Assembly: GCA_022574265.1 (NCBI GenBank)
Contig: JACZSI010000052.1
Span: 1 to 10,370 of the forward strand
Source of the DNA: Chloroflexota bacterium
GTDB taxonomy: Bacteria > Chloroflexota > Dehalococcoidia > Lucifugimonadales > Australimonadaceae
Length of the DNA stretch: 10,370 nt
Direction: 5' to 3'
The stretch's first letter is position 1; the number at the start of each line of letters is the position of its first letter. Shown here piece by piece: positions 1-6,596 of the stretch. The notes under the pieces are model-generated. The model did not search any database, had not been told where the DNA came from, and was given only the letters and a program-made list of their open reading frames with translations. Made by a program: the position numbers and the translations under genes.

Positions 1-40
1 CATGCCAGCCGCTAGACCCGGCCGGCGATCGACACCCCTA

Positions 41-79
41 GCAAAACGGAGCGAGCCGTTACGGCCCGCTCCGTTTTGC
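41..79 (+). terminator. Hairpin terminator-like element upstream of terL
   Basis: A perfect 13-bp inverted repeat (GCAAAACGGAGCG at 41-53, its complement at 67-79) encloses one A.C mismatch and a further 4-bp stem (GCCG 55-58 / CGGC 62-65) with a TTA loop. The A-run and T-run lie inside the stem, so it could act in both directions. It ends 31 nt before the terL start codon, as the hairpins at 4004 and 7946 sit just before later structural genes. It may end an upstream transcript or be a leader hairpin. Confidence 0.7.
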
Positions 80-110
80 GTTCCCCGCACCGCCGGGCGA
101 GAGACGAGGA

Positions 111-1763
111 ATGGCAGAGCAACCGGACCAGCAAAAGCGACACGCACCTGCGGCAGGCGATGCCGCCGGAGCGGCGCCGCGTGCCCAGGCCGGAGCCGGG
201 GCAGAGCCTGAGCCGCAGCCCTACGTCCTCGCCATCCGCAAGTGGCTCCAGCGCAACCACGTCAGAAACGTGGCGCTCGCCGGCAGGGCCGGCATCGGCC
301 GCTCCACCCTCGGGCACATCTTCGCCGGCCGCGAGCCCTCTGACTTCACCCTCGACAAGCTCGCCGCGTCCACCAAGCTCCCCCTGGCCCAGATGCGGCG
401 CGATCAGCGCGTCGCGGCCCAGGCGCGGCCGGCGCCCCAGCCTTCGGACTACGCCACCGACCCCGTCGCCTTCGTCAGAGACGTACTTGGCGACGCCGGG
501 CGTCCCTACTCCAAGCAGGTCGAGCTGTTCGAGGCCGTCGCCCGCCACCGCCGGGTCTCCGTCGTCGGCTGCAACGGCTCCGGCAAGGACTGGGCCGCGG
601 CCAGGGTCGTGCTCTGGTGGCTCGCCACCCATCGGCGGGCCAAGGCCGTCGTGACCGGACCCACCCAGCGCCAGGTGGAGGAGGTCCTCTGGCGGGAGAT
701 GCGCACCGCCTTCGGTGCCGCCCGCGACCGGCTCCCCGGGCAGATGTACACCGCGCGCTACGTGATCGACGACGACCGCTTCGCCCTGGGGTTCGCCACC
801 AACCACCCCTACAACCTCCAGGGCTTCCACTCGCCCAACCTGCTCGTGGTCGTGACCGAAGCGCACGCGGTCGGCCAGGAGCACATGGACGCGCTCAAGC
901 GCCTCAACCCGAAGCGCCTGCTGCTCACCGGCAACCCGCTGACACTCTCCGGCGAGTTCTACGACTCGCACCACCGCAAGGCCAGCCTCTACGCGCGCGT
1001 GGCCATCTCGGCCTTCGACACACCCAACCTCCAGCAGGGACGCGACGACGCCGTGCCCGGCATGCTCACGCCCGAGGACGTCGAGGAGCGCCGCCGCGAC
1101 TGGGGCGAGACCCATCCGCTCTACGTGGCCTCCGTGCTCGGGCAGTTCCCCGAGGCGCTGGAGGACTCGCTGATCTCCCGCAAGCAGCTCGACGAGGCGG
1201 TCGAGCGGTGGCACTTGAGCTCGGCCGAGACCGGCAAGCCCTGGATCATGGGCGTCGACGTCGCGCGCTTCGGGTCCGACAAGACCGTCCTGTGCCTGCG
1301 GCGCGGTGGACGCGTCGAGCGCATCCATGAGCTGCGTGGCGCCAGCACGATGCAGACAGCGGGGCACGTCCTGGAGTACGTCCGGCGGCACGACGTCAAG
1401 GCCGTCTTCGTCGACGCGGCCGGCGTCGGCGGCGGCGTGGTGGACCGCCTCAAGGAGCTCGAGCAGCCGGTGGTGGAGGTGCAGGTGGGCGGCGCGGCCT
1501 CGAACCCAAGCCGGTTCATCAACCTGCGCGCCGAGATCTTCTGGGACCTGCGCCGCCGCTTCCTGTCGGGCACCATCGCCATCCCCGACGACGCCGAGCT
1601 GGCAGGACAGCTGCTCGCGCTGCGCTACGACATCGCAAGCAGCGGCCGCATCCAGCTCCAGAGCAAGGCGGACCTGCGCGCGAAGGGGCAGGCGTCGCCC
1701 GATCGGGCCGACGCACTCGCGCTCGCGTTCATGGCGCCGGCCTCGATGGACGTGTGGGTATGA
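111..1763 (+). CDS. terL: Phage terminase large subunit with N-terminal XRE-type helix-turn-helix
   Basis: ATP-driven DNA packaging motor and headful nuclease, acting at the portal vertex of the prohead; 550 aa. Residues 1-36 are an A/P/Q/G-rich linker. Residues ~37-95 read as a Cro/CI-type helix-turn-helix (LAGRAGIGRSTLGHIFAGRE, then TLDKLAASTKLPL). The ATPase follows: Walker A GCNGSGKD (153-160); Walker B region LLVVVTEAH (244-252) with the catalytic Glu at 250 but Thr249 in place of the usual Asp; coupling motif LLLTGNP (270-276). The C-terminal RNase H-like nuclease has candidate metal ligands D383 (MGVDVARFG), D435 (VFVDAAG) and D534 (PDRADALALAF). The purine-rich GAGACGAGGA lies directly before ATG 111. 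The next gene overlaps it by ATGA. The HTH may replace or assist a small terminase; upstream sequence is not visible. Family call is secure; the HTH role is inference. Confidence 0.95.
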   Translation: MAEQPDQQKRHAPAAGDAAGAAPRAQAGAGAEPEPQPYVLAIRKWLQRNHVRNVALAGRAGIGRSTLGHIFAGREPSDFTLDKLAASTKLPLAQMRRDQRVAAQARPAPQPSDYATDPVAFVRDVLGDAGRPYSKQVELFEAVARHRRVSVVGCNGSGKDWAAARVVLWWLATHRRAKAVVTGPTQRQVEEVLWREMRTAFGAARDRLPGQMYTARYVIDDDRFALGFATNHPYNLQGFHSPNLLVVVTEAHAVGQEHMDALKRLNPKRLLLTGNPLTLSGEFYDSHHRKASLYARVAISAFDTPNLQQGRDDAVPGMLTPEDVEERRRDWGETHPLYVASVLGQFPEALEDSLISRKQLDEAVERWHLSSAETGKPWIMGVDVARFGSDKTVLCLRRGGRVERIHELRGASTMQTAGHVLEYVRRHDVKAVFVDAAGVGGGVVDRLKELEQPVVEVQVGGAASNPSRFINLRAEIFWDLRRRFLSGTIAIPDDAELAGQLLALRYDIASSGRIQLQSKADLRAKGQASPDRADALALAFMAPASMDVWV

Positions 1764-1963
1764 GGGCCGCGCTGCGCTCGATCGGCCGCGCCGCCCGCGA
1801 GCTGCTGGCGCTCTACGCGGCGCTGGCCCTCGTGCCGCTAGCGCCCGCCCTCGGCGCGACGTACGCGGGCGCGCCGTGGCAGGCCGTCGTGCTGGGCGGC
1901 GCGTGGGCGGCGTGCTGGTACGGCTGGCTGTGGGGACGTCTCCGCGGCCCGAGCCCCCCGTAG
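1760..1963 (+). CDS. Small two-helix membrane protein
   Basis: 67 aa starting at the ATG that overlaps the terL stop (ATGA), which indicates translational coupling; an in-frame GTG at 1754 is an alternative start. Two hydrophobic segments are visible: about residues 15-36 (LLALYAALALVPLAPALGA) and 42-60 (AVVLGGAWAACWYGWLW), separated by a short polar turn. The N-terminus is basic (R and K-free, several Arg), the C-terminus ends RLRGPSPP. I do not recognise the family. Small membrane proteins between terminase and portal occur in other siphophage genomes, but no function follows from that. Its conserved-looking coupling to terL and good codon use argue that it is real. Confidence 0.7.
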   Translation: MRAALRSIGRAARELLALYAALALVPLAPALGATYAGAPWQAVVLGGAWAACWYGWLWGRLRGPSPP

Positions 1964-2225
1964 GGGCGCCCGCCCCTTCGGGGGCGAGGGGATAGGTCGG
2001 TTACCGAGCGGCCCTTCGGCCCCTCTCCTTGGCGAAGGGGCTTGGCCGGTGGCCGTCCCGCACCCGAGAGGGAGTGCAGAGGGGCCGAGCCCATCTGCCG
2101 GGGGCGCGGGGGTGTCCCCCGCATCCAAGGTTTCCACCCCCTTCCTGGAGGAAGGGGGACGGGGGGATGGTCGAAACGCCGGTTGGCAGCCAACGCTAGC
2201 GAGAACAGAAAAGAGAGGTGACGCG
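1964..2225 (+). repeat. Hairpin-packed leader upstream of the portal gene
   Basis: 262 non-coding bases hold a string of short perfect palindromes. CGCCCC-TTCG-GGGGCG (1971-1986) has a stable UUCG-type loop. GGCC-CTTC-GGCC is at 2010-2021 and CCTT-GGCG-AAGG at 2027-2038. GCGGGGG-TGT-CCCCCGC is at 2106-2122, CCCCCTTCC-TGGA-GGAAGGGGG at 2137-2158, and GTTGG-CAG-CCAAC at 2182-2194, followed by CGCTAGCG. None has a clear U-run, so they are not obvious terminators. The style resembles dispersed palindromic repeats of high-GC environmental genomes (inference). The reading frame of the portal stays open through here, but the sequence is low-complexity and the strong ribosome site lies after it. Confidence 0.6.
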
Positions 2226-3407
2226 ATGCTCGATACCCTAAGGACCCTGCTCGGTACGCCAGACACGACCACGAGGGCCAACGACCCCCTCGGCGGCGCG
2301 CTGCGCATGCTCCAACCCGACCACGGCGTCGGCCCCGAGTGGCAGGCGACGGTCTACGGCGAGTACTACGCCCGCAGCCCCGACGTCTACGCGGCCGTCA
2401 AGCTGCGCGCCGAGTCGATCGCCCGCCCGCCGCTGCTGGTCCGCAGGCGCGATGCCTCCGGCACGTCCGTGCCCGTCGGGCACGACCACCCGGTCCAGCG
2501 GCTCATCGACTCGGTCAACGCCTGGTGGACGCGCGTCGACCTGCTCGTCGCCACCGAGACGTACCTCTGCCTGTGGGGCGCCGCGTACTGGTTCCTGGGA
2601 CACTCGGACGGCAACTCGGGCGAGCCCGACGAGATCTGGGCGCTGCGACCCGACCGCGTCCGCGTCGTGCGCGACCCCGGCAAGTACGTCGCCGGATTCG
2701 TCTACACCGAGAACGGGCGCGAGTTCCCGATGCTGCCCGAGGAGGTCGTCTGGTTCCGCTACTTCAACCCGCTCGAGGAGTTCGCAGGCCTCTCGCCGCT
2801 CGCGGCCGCCCGGCTGACGGCGGACATGGGCATGGACGCCCTGCGCTTCAACCGCGAGTTCTTCCGCAACGGCGCCCAACCTCAGGACATCGTGTTCCGC
2901 GCGCACGGGCAGGTCACCGACGAGCAGGTCGCGGCGTTCTATTCGCGGCTCGACGCCCGGTTCACCGGCCCCCAGCGCGCACAGCGCCCGATCGTGACCG
3001 GCGAGGGCTGGGAGGTCCAACGCCTCGGCATCAACCACCGCGACATGGAGTGGCTCGCCGGGATGCGGTGGAGCCTCGAAGGCGTCGCCCGCGTCTACGG
3101 CATCCCACTGCCGCTGCTCGAGGACTTCTCGCACGCCACCTTCGCCAACGTCCGTGAGGCACGGCGCCTGTTCTGGGAGAAGACGGTGGTCCCAGAGCTC
3201 GTGTTCCTGGAAGCGACCATCGCCGAGGGCCTCCTGCCGCGCCTAGGCCCGCAGGCCCAAGGCCTCGAAATCGCCTTCGACCTGAGCGCCATCGAGGCGC
3301 TGAGCGAAACGGAGACCGAGCGCACGCGCCGCCACGTCGCCCTCGTCCAGGCGGGCATCATGACCGTGGAAGAAGTCCGCCGGGAGCGGGGGCTTGGGGA
3401 TTCGTGA
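2226..3407 (+). CDS. Phage portal protein (HK97 family)
   Basis: 393 aa. It forms the dodecameric ring at the unique capsid vertex through which terminase pumps DNA. Recognisable family stretches: YARSPDVYAAVKLRAESIA (48-66), IWALRPDRVRVVRD (137-150), WFRYFNPLEEFAGLSPLAAA (176-195), FFRNGAQPQDIVF (212-224), and ARVYGIPLPLLED (288-300) followed by the FANVREARRLFWEKTVVPEL region. The start at ATG 2226 is fixed by the strong GAGAGGTG site at 2213-2220; the open frame extends upstream to 2049 only through hairpin repeats. The C-terminus ends GIMTVEEVRRERGLGDS, short of the proline/glycine-rich tail that usually follows this motif. It stops 8 bases before the end of a convergent minus-strand gene, suggesting that an insertion trimmed it. 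Confidence 0.95.
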   Translation: MLDTLRTLLGTPDTTTRANDPLGGALRMLQPDHGVGPEWQATVYGEYYARSPDVYAAVKLRAESIARPPLLVRRRDASGTSVPVGHDHPVQRLIDSVNAWWTRVDLLVATETYLCLWGAAYWFLGHSDGNSGEPDEIWALRPDRVRVVRDPGKYVAGFVYTENGREFPMLPEEVVWFRYFNPLEEFAGLSPLAAARLTADMGMDALRFNREFFRNGAQPQDIVFRAHGQVTDEQVAAFYSRLDARFTGPQRAQRPIVTGEGWEVQRLGINHRDMEWLAGMRWSLEGVARVYGIPLPLLEDFSHATFANVREARRLFWEKTVVPELVFLEATIAEGLLPRLGPQAQGLEIAFDLSAIEALSETETERTRRHVALVQAGIMTVEEVRRERGLGDS

Positions 3408-3415
3408 GAAGAACC

Positions 3416-3907
3416 CTAGTCCGCCACGCCGTAGTAGTGCTGGCCGAGCTGTCGCGCAATCTCCAAAGCACGGAACGCAGGCTCCTCCATCGGGCTGCCC
3501 CAGGACGCAATCCCCTTCCCCTCACCCGTCAGGGCGTGCGCAATCGTATTTCGAACGTCGGCCAGATCCCGGAGGACTGCCTCGTCCTCCCCGTCAATCT
3601 CAGACAGATGCTGCACCGCGAGGGTGATTAGCCGCCCAAACATCACCTCCTCTTTCGTGGTGATGGCACCGGCCTTCCGGAGCTGATCGCGCAGGATGAT
3701 TTCGACGACGACCCCGGCAAACAACATCGCAGGGATGAACTTACCCGTGATGAAAAGGTCGACGAGCTGGACGTCGTATTCCCAGTGGAGCTCCGGGGTT
3801 TCGATCCCTAGTGCCTGAGGCGCCAGGCGGAATCTTCGTCGTATGCGGTCATCGAGCGTACGAGCGTCTCTCTCGACGAGCAGTTCCCGGTATTCGGTCT
3901 CGTTCAT
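3416..3907 (-). CDS. HEPN-type domain protein, probable RNase or defence cargo
   Basis: 163 aa from ATG 3907; a TTG at 3913 in the same frame would add two residues, and neither start has a clear ribosome site. It is predicted largely helical. The C-terminal half contains LRDLADVRNTIAHALTG (112-128), in which R119-N-x3-H124 matches the Rx4-6H signature with the following Asn that defines HEPN ribonuclease-type domains. Upstream, IPAMLFAGVVVEIILRDQLR (58-77) resembles the first long helix of such domains. HEPN proteins are common in toxin-antitoxin and abortive-infection systems; no partner nucleotidyltransferase is adjacent. The gene lies antisense between portal and protease, with less extreme GC than its neighbours, and has its own AT-richer upstream region. 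It is probably a moron. Exact subfamily and activity are inferred; a non-catalytic HEPN protein is possible. Confidence 0.7.
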   Translation of the reverse strand: MNETEYRELLVERDARTLDDRIRRRFRLAPQALGIETPELHWEYDVQLVDLFITGKFIPAMLFAGVVVEIILRDQLRKAGAITTKEEVMFGRLITLAVQHLSEIDGEDEAVLRDLADVRNTIAHALTGEGKGIASWGSPMEEPAFRALEIARQLGQHYYGVAD

Positions 3908-3930
3908 CTCCAAACTCCAAATCGCAGGCT

Positions 3931-3980
3931 GATGACAATCGCATGTAGTGTAACTGTCACCAATCTGTCATCATAGTGAC
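3931..3980 (-). promoter_or_regulatory. Candidate promoter/operator of the HEPN gene
   Basis: This short, comparatively AT-rich stretch holds repeated TGTCA(T/C)C boxes: reversed GATGACA at 3931-3937, TGTCACC at 3955-3961, TGTCATC at 3966-3972. The last two are direct repeats 11 bp apart, about one helical turn. GTCAC (3956-3960) and GTGAC (3976-3980) form a further inverted pair. On the minus strand, TATGAT (3970-3975) resembles a -10 box reading toward the HEPN gene; no convincing -35 was found. This could be an autoregulatory operator; direct evidence is only the repeats. Confidence 0.35.
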
Positions 3981-4003
3981 GAGACAACACACCCGGGCGG
4001 ACG

Positions 4004-4045
4004 AGCCCCCGGCAGGTCCTTCGCAGGACGGCCGGGGGCTTTTTT
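4004..4045 (+). terminator. Intrinsic terminator ahead of the protease gene
   Basis: Perfect 10-bp stem AGCCCCCGGC (4004-4013) / GCCGGGGGCT (4031-4040), topped by an apical stem GTCCT-TCGC-AGGAC (4016-4029), followed by a run of six T (4040-4045). It functions on the + strand by its T-run and would stop transcripts arriving from terL/portal 25 nt before the protease ATG unless read through or antiterminated. It matches the hairpin at 7946-7986 in architecture. Confidence 0.85.
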
Positions 4046-4069
4046 CGTGCCCGGCGTGAGGAGCGAAGC

Positions 4070-4774
4070 ATGACGACGCAGACGACGGCAGCCGCAACCG
4101 ACCGCGAGCAGTGGGAGCGCGAGCGGCTCTTCGAGTCGCTCGAGGCGTACCGACGCGGCATCGCCGACGCGCCGACGGTGCACAAGTACTTCGTCAGCAC
4201 GGCCAGCCTCCCGAACGAGGACCGGCCGCTGACGTTCGTGGCATCCGACGAGACCGAGGACCGCCTCGGCGCCGTCGTCCGCGCCGACGGATGGGAGCTC
4301 GACACGTACCGCCACAACCCCGTGTTCCTCTGGGCGCACGACGTGTCGCGCACGCCCATCGGCCGCAGCTCGTGGGTCGGCGTCGAGGGCACGCGGCTGC
4401 TGGCGACGGTCGAGTTCGCGCCGACCGCGTTCGCACGCGAGGTCGAGCTGCTGTACCGCCAGCGCTTCTTGCGCGCCGTTAGCGTCGGGTTCCGCGCGAA
4501 GGCGTTCAGCTTCCGCCGGGACCCCGTGCGCGGCGTGGAGGGCGTCGAGTACTCGAAGCAGGAGCTGCTGGAGATCAGCGCCGTGCCGGTGCCCGCGAAC
4601 CCGCGGGCGCTGGCCCGCGCCCTGGCCAGCGGGCTGGAGGTGCCGCGGCTGCGGCCGCTGTTCACGTTTGACGCGACGGGCGACGCGAAGGGCGACGGGG
4701 CGGCGGGCATCGCGGCAGGCGACGCCGACCGGATCGTCGGCGCGCTGCGGGCGCTGCGGACGGCTATCGGCTAA
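4070..4774 (+). CDS. HK97-family prohead protease (peptidase family S78)
   Basis: 234 aa, the usual size. It matures the prohead by cleaving the capsid protein's N-terminal segment and then itself. Family landmarks: YFVSTASLPNEDRPLTFVAS (40-59); RHNPVFLWAHD (81-91), with the probable catalytic His90 after a typical N-P-V-x-L-W; FLRAVSVGFRAK (133-144), with probable nucleophile Ser138; and ELLEISAVPVPANPRA (165-180), a near-universal signature of these enzymes. The Gly/Asp/Ala-rich tail (about 195-225) is likely removed by self-cleavage. The start is set by GAGGAG at 4058-4063, six bases before ATG. It lies directly before the capsid gene, as expected, with a 160-nt repeat-rich leader between them. 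No separate scaffold gene is present. Confidence 0.95.
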   Translation: MTTQTTAAATDREQWERERLFESLEAYRRGIADAPTVHKYFVSTASLPNEDRPLTFVASDETEDRLGAVVRADGWELDTYRHNPVFLWAHDVSRTPIGRSSWVGVEGTRLLATVEFAPTAFAREVELLYRQRFLRAVSVGFRAKAFSFRRDPVRGVEGVEYSKQELLEISAVPVPANPRALARALASGLEVPRLRPLFTFDATGDAKGDGAAGIAAGDADRIVGALRALRTAIG

Positions 4775-4790
4775 GTGCTTCCGGGTTCCC

Positions 4791-4819
4791 GTTCGTGGTG
4801 AGGGTCTCGGACCACGTAC
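4791..4819 (+). repeat. Palindromic REP-like element, copy 1 (forward)
   Basis: Core CGTGGT (4794-4799), loop GAGGGTCTCGG, ACCACG (4811-4816). The 23-nt core is 21/23 identical to the reverse complement of 8553-8575. Compared with the copy at 8498, the stem has CC to GG on the left and GG to CC on the right, so pairing is kept. It forms a facing pair with the copy at 4842. Confidence 0.75.
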
Positions 4820-4841
4820 GGAGGTTTCACCGCGATCGTCT

Positions 4842-4870
4842 GTTCGCCCTTCGAGAACCTCAGGACGAAC
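4842..4870 (-). repeat. Palindromic REP-like element, copy 2 (reverse)
   Basis: Read on the minus strand it begins GTTCGTCCTGAGG and ends GGGCGAAC. It is 25/29 identical to the + strand copy at 8498-8526. The arms GTTCG.CC/GGACGAAC pair around a loop containing CTCGA. The following + strand bases CGGGAC recur as the tail of the tandem repeats at 8587. Confidence 0.75.
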
Positions 4871-4882
4871 GGGACCGGGACT

Positions 4883-4900
4883 CTTCGACTGGCTCAGGGC
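4883..4900 (-). repeat. Fragment of a REP-like palindrome
   Basis: CTTCGACTGGCTCAGGGC resembles the core of the widespread CTTCGACAGGCTCAGGG-type palindrome that I recall from many environmental genomes. It keeps one side well, while the expected pairing arm GATGAAC (4903-4909) has drifted. It is probably a third, decayed copy in the same leader, close to the capsid ribosome site. Confidence 0.5.
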
Positions 4901-4934
4901 GGATGAACAGGACGGCAACACGCAAGGAGGACCA

Positions 4935-6260
4935 ATGGCAGGCATCGAGGACATCCAGCGGGAGATCGCACAGACCCAGGCCTTCGTCCAGGAGCGCTTC
5001 GACCCGATCAAGCGCGAGCTCAGCCTCGTGCGCGAGGAGCAGGAGCGCCTCGCGGGCGAGGTCCGCAGCCTGCTCGACCGCCAGCGGACCGAGCGGCGCG
5101 AGGCGGTGCGCGCGAGCGCGTCCACCGACCGGATCCGCGTCCGCGGCGGGCGGCTCGACGGCTTCGACATGGTGGACATGGCCATCATGCGGAGCCTGCT
5201 CCACGCGCAGCAGGCGCGCCCTCAGGACTACGACCCGCGGGTGCTGCGGTCGTGGGAGGAGAGCGTGACGAAGGCGATGGACTCCTCGACGGGCGGCGCC
5301 GGCCTCGAGCTGGTCAGCCAGGAGGAGGCGCGGCAGCTGTGGGCCGACATCAACGTCGAGACGGCCGTGGCGTCGCTGTTCGAGGCGGTCACGATGCCGA
5401 CCAACCCCTTCGACGTGCCGCTCCAGCTCGGCGACGTCAACTGGTATCCCGGCACGGCGAACGTGGCCACGACGAGCACCGACCTCGCGACGGCCAAGCA
5501 GACGCTGACGGCCTACGAGCTGGTGGGCATGGTCCCGTGGGCGTACGAGCTCGACGAGGACGCGGTGGTCGCGATGATGTCGGAGGTGCGCTCGACGCTG
5601 CTCCGCAACGCGGCACAGGTGCTCGACGACGTCGTGCTCAACGGCGACACGTCGACCACGGGCAACATCAACCACGACGGCGCGACGCTGACGACGACGA
5701 CGGCGGGCAAGGCGCAGTTCCTCATCGGCTTCGACGGCCTGGTCCACCTGCCGCTGGTCGACAACACGGCGATGCGCAACAACCACAACGCCGGCGTCTC
5801 CGTCGATATGTTCAACGAGCTCCGGCGCAAGACCGGCAAGTACGGGCTGCGGCCCTCCCAGCTGGCGTTCGTCATGGACGTCAACACGTTCATCGCGGCC
5901 CAGACGATCCCGGAGTTCCAGACGATCGACAAGCTCGGGCCCAACGCGACGCTGCTCACGGGCCAGCTGGGGGCCGTCGAAGGCGTCCCGGTGATCGTGT
6001 CGGAGCAGCTCTTGCTCGCCGACACGGACGGCAAGGTGACGGCGGCGGGCAACGGCACGAACACCGGCCGCCTGCTGCTCCTCAACCGCACGCAGTGGCG
6101 GAAGGGCTTCAAGCGCGAGCTGCTGATCGAGACGGAGCGCGACATCCAGAAGCGCCAGAACGTGATGGTGGTGAGCATGCGCGTGGCCTTCGCCGAGCGC
6201 ACCGGCTCGCGCTCGACCGCCACGCACACGTCGCTGCAATACAACATCACGGGGGTGTAG
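4935..6260 (+). CDS. Major capsid protein, HK97 fold, with N-terminal delta-like segment
   Basis: 441 aa; the main shell subunit. Residues 1-60 are highly charged and predicted coiled-coil (IAQTQAFVQERFDPIKRELS and on to LLDRQRTERREA), the fused scaffold-like delta domain that the upstream protease removes. A likely processing zone is around residues 58-72 (RASASTDRIRVRGG). The mature domain shows typical phage_capsid landmarks: TGGAGLELVSQE (119-130), VPWAYELDEDA (200-210), QVLDDVVLNGDT (228-239), GVPVIVSEQLL (350-360) and a closing KRELLIETERDIQKRQNVMV (393-412). The start is set by AAGGAGG at 4924-4930, four bases before ATG. The frame is open upstream to 4668, but that stretch is the protease gene in another frame plus repeats. 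A hairpin terminator follows 45 nt after the stop. Confidence 0.95.
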   Translation: MAGIEDIQREIAQTQAFVQERFDPIKRELSLVREEQERLAGEVRSLLDRQRTERREAVRASASTDRIRVRGGRLDGFDMVDMAIMRSLLHAQQARPQDYDPRVLRSWEESVTKAMDSSTGGAGLELVSQEEARQLWADINVETAVASLFEAVTMPTNPFDVPLQLGDVNWYPGTANVATTSTDLATAKQTLTAYELVGMVPWAYELDEDAVVAMMSEVRSTLLRNAAQVLDDVVLNGDTSTTGNINHDGATLTTTTAGKAQFLIGFDGLVHLPLVDNTAMRNNHNAGVSVDMFNELRRKTGKYGLRPSQLAFVMDVNTFIAAQTIPEFQTIDKLGPNATLLTGQLGAVEGVPVIVSEQLLLADTDGKVTAAGNGTNTGRLLLLNRTQWRKGFKRELLIETERDIQKRQNVMVVSMRVAFAERTGSRSTATHTSLQYNITGV

Positions 6261-6304
6261 GCGCTGGGCGCACGCCCGGCGGCCACGGCTCCGGTGACGT
6301 ACGA

Positions 6305-6330
6305 GGGGGCGCCCTGCGGGGCGCCCCCTT
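6305..6330 (+). terminator. Hairpin terminator after the capsid gene
   Basis: Perfect 10-bp stem GGGGGCGCCC (6305-6314) / GGGCGCCCCC (6319-6328) with loop TGCG, followed only by TTCCTCT. The stem is very stable but the U-tract is weak, so termination may be partial. It would separate abundant capsid mRNA from the accessory genes that follow. Confidence 0.75.
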
Positions 6331-6596
6331 CCTCTGACAGTCGAAACCTTTAGAGGATCATGCTACTGTCCAACAAGAATGACGGCAGACTTCGACCAAT
6401 GGGCTGCTGATGAGCGTGGCCGACGAGGAGCTGTAGCGACGGTCGAGATGCGAACTGCGGCACGAACATCCTGGTGCCCGCGGCCTTGAGGACGACCGAC
6501 TCACCGTGCCCTGCTCGACCTATCCGACCACCATCGGTGGCGACGGTGTCCCCTGCATTCCGAGGAACGACTTCGCACCCGACCACGGAGGGAGCC
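6331..6596. other. Non-coding stretch between capsid terminator and acidic miniprotein
   Basis: Together with 6261-6304 this leaves 336 bases without a convincing gene. Composition is less GC-skewed than the structural genes, as in the minus-strand cargo regions. CTGACA at 6334-6339 could be a -35 box, but no good -10 follows. A 36-codon frame at 6379-6489 begins MTADFDQWAADE, like a protein start, but has no ribosome site; it may be a decayed gene or chance. Confidence 0.3.

Larger units (their letters stand above)
4781..4878. repeat. Long inverted repeat in the capsid-gene leader
   Basis: TCCCGTTCGT (4787-4796) pairs perfectly with ACGAACGGGA (4865-4874). CCGG at 4781-4784 and 4875-4878 extends the stem after a GT bulge. 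Inside, GAGGGTCTCG (4800-4809) pairs with CGAGAACCTC (4852-4861) with one mismatch. The structure arises because two copies of one palindromic element lie here in opposite orientation (separate entries). It ends 56 nt before the capsid ATG and could fold as one long RNA hairpin or as two small ones. Confidence 0.75.

Noticed and set aside
12..1391. Long open frame on the minus strand opposite terL
   Set aside because: Antisense frame of a GC-rich gene; composition is repetitive (G, V, R, D-rich) with no recognisable domain, while the + strand shows all terminase motifs. The same applies at 4860-6239 opposite the capsid gene.
2049..2225. N-terminal extension of the portal protein
   Set aside because: The extra 59 residues are translated hairpin repeats; the strong ribosome site and family alignment support ATG 2226.
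4668..4934. 89-residue N-terminal extension of the capsid protein
   Set aside because: It overlaps the protease gene in another frame and then the palindromic repeats; AAGGAGG directly before 4935 sets the start.
6379..6489. 36-codon frame starting MTADFDQWAADE
   Set aside because: The start looks protein-like, but there is no ribosome site and the rest has no recognisable structure; kept only as a remark in the intergenic entry.
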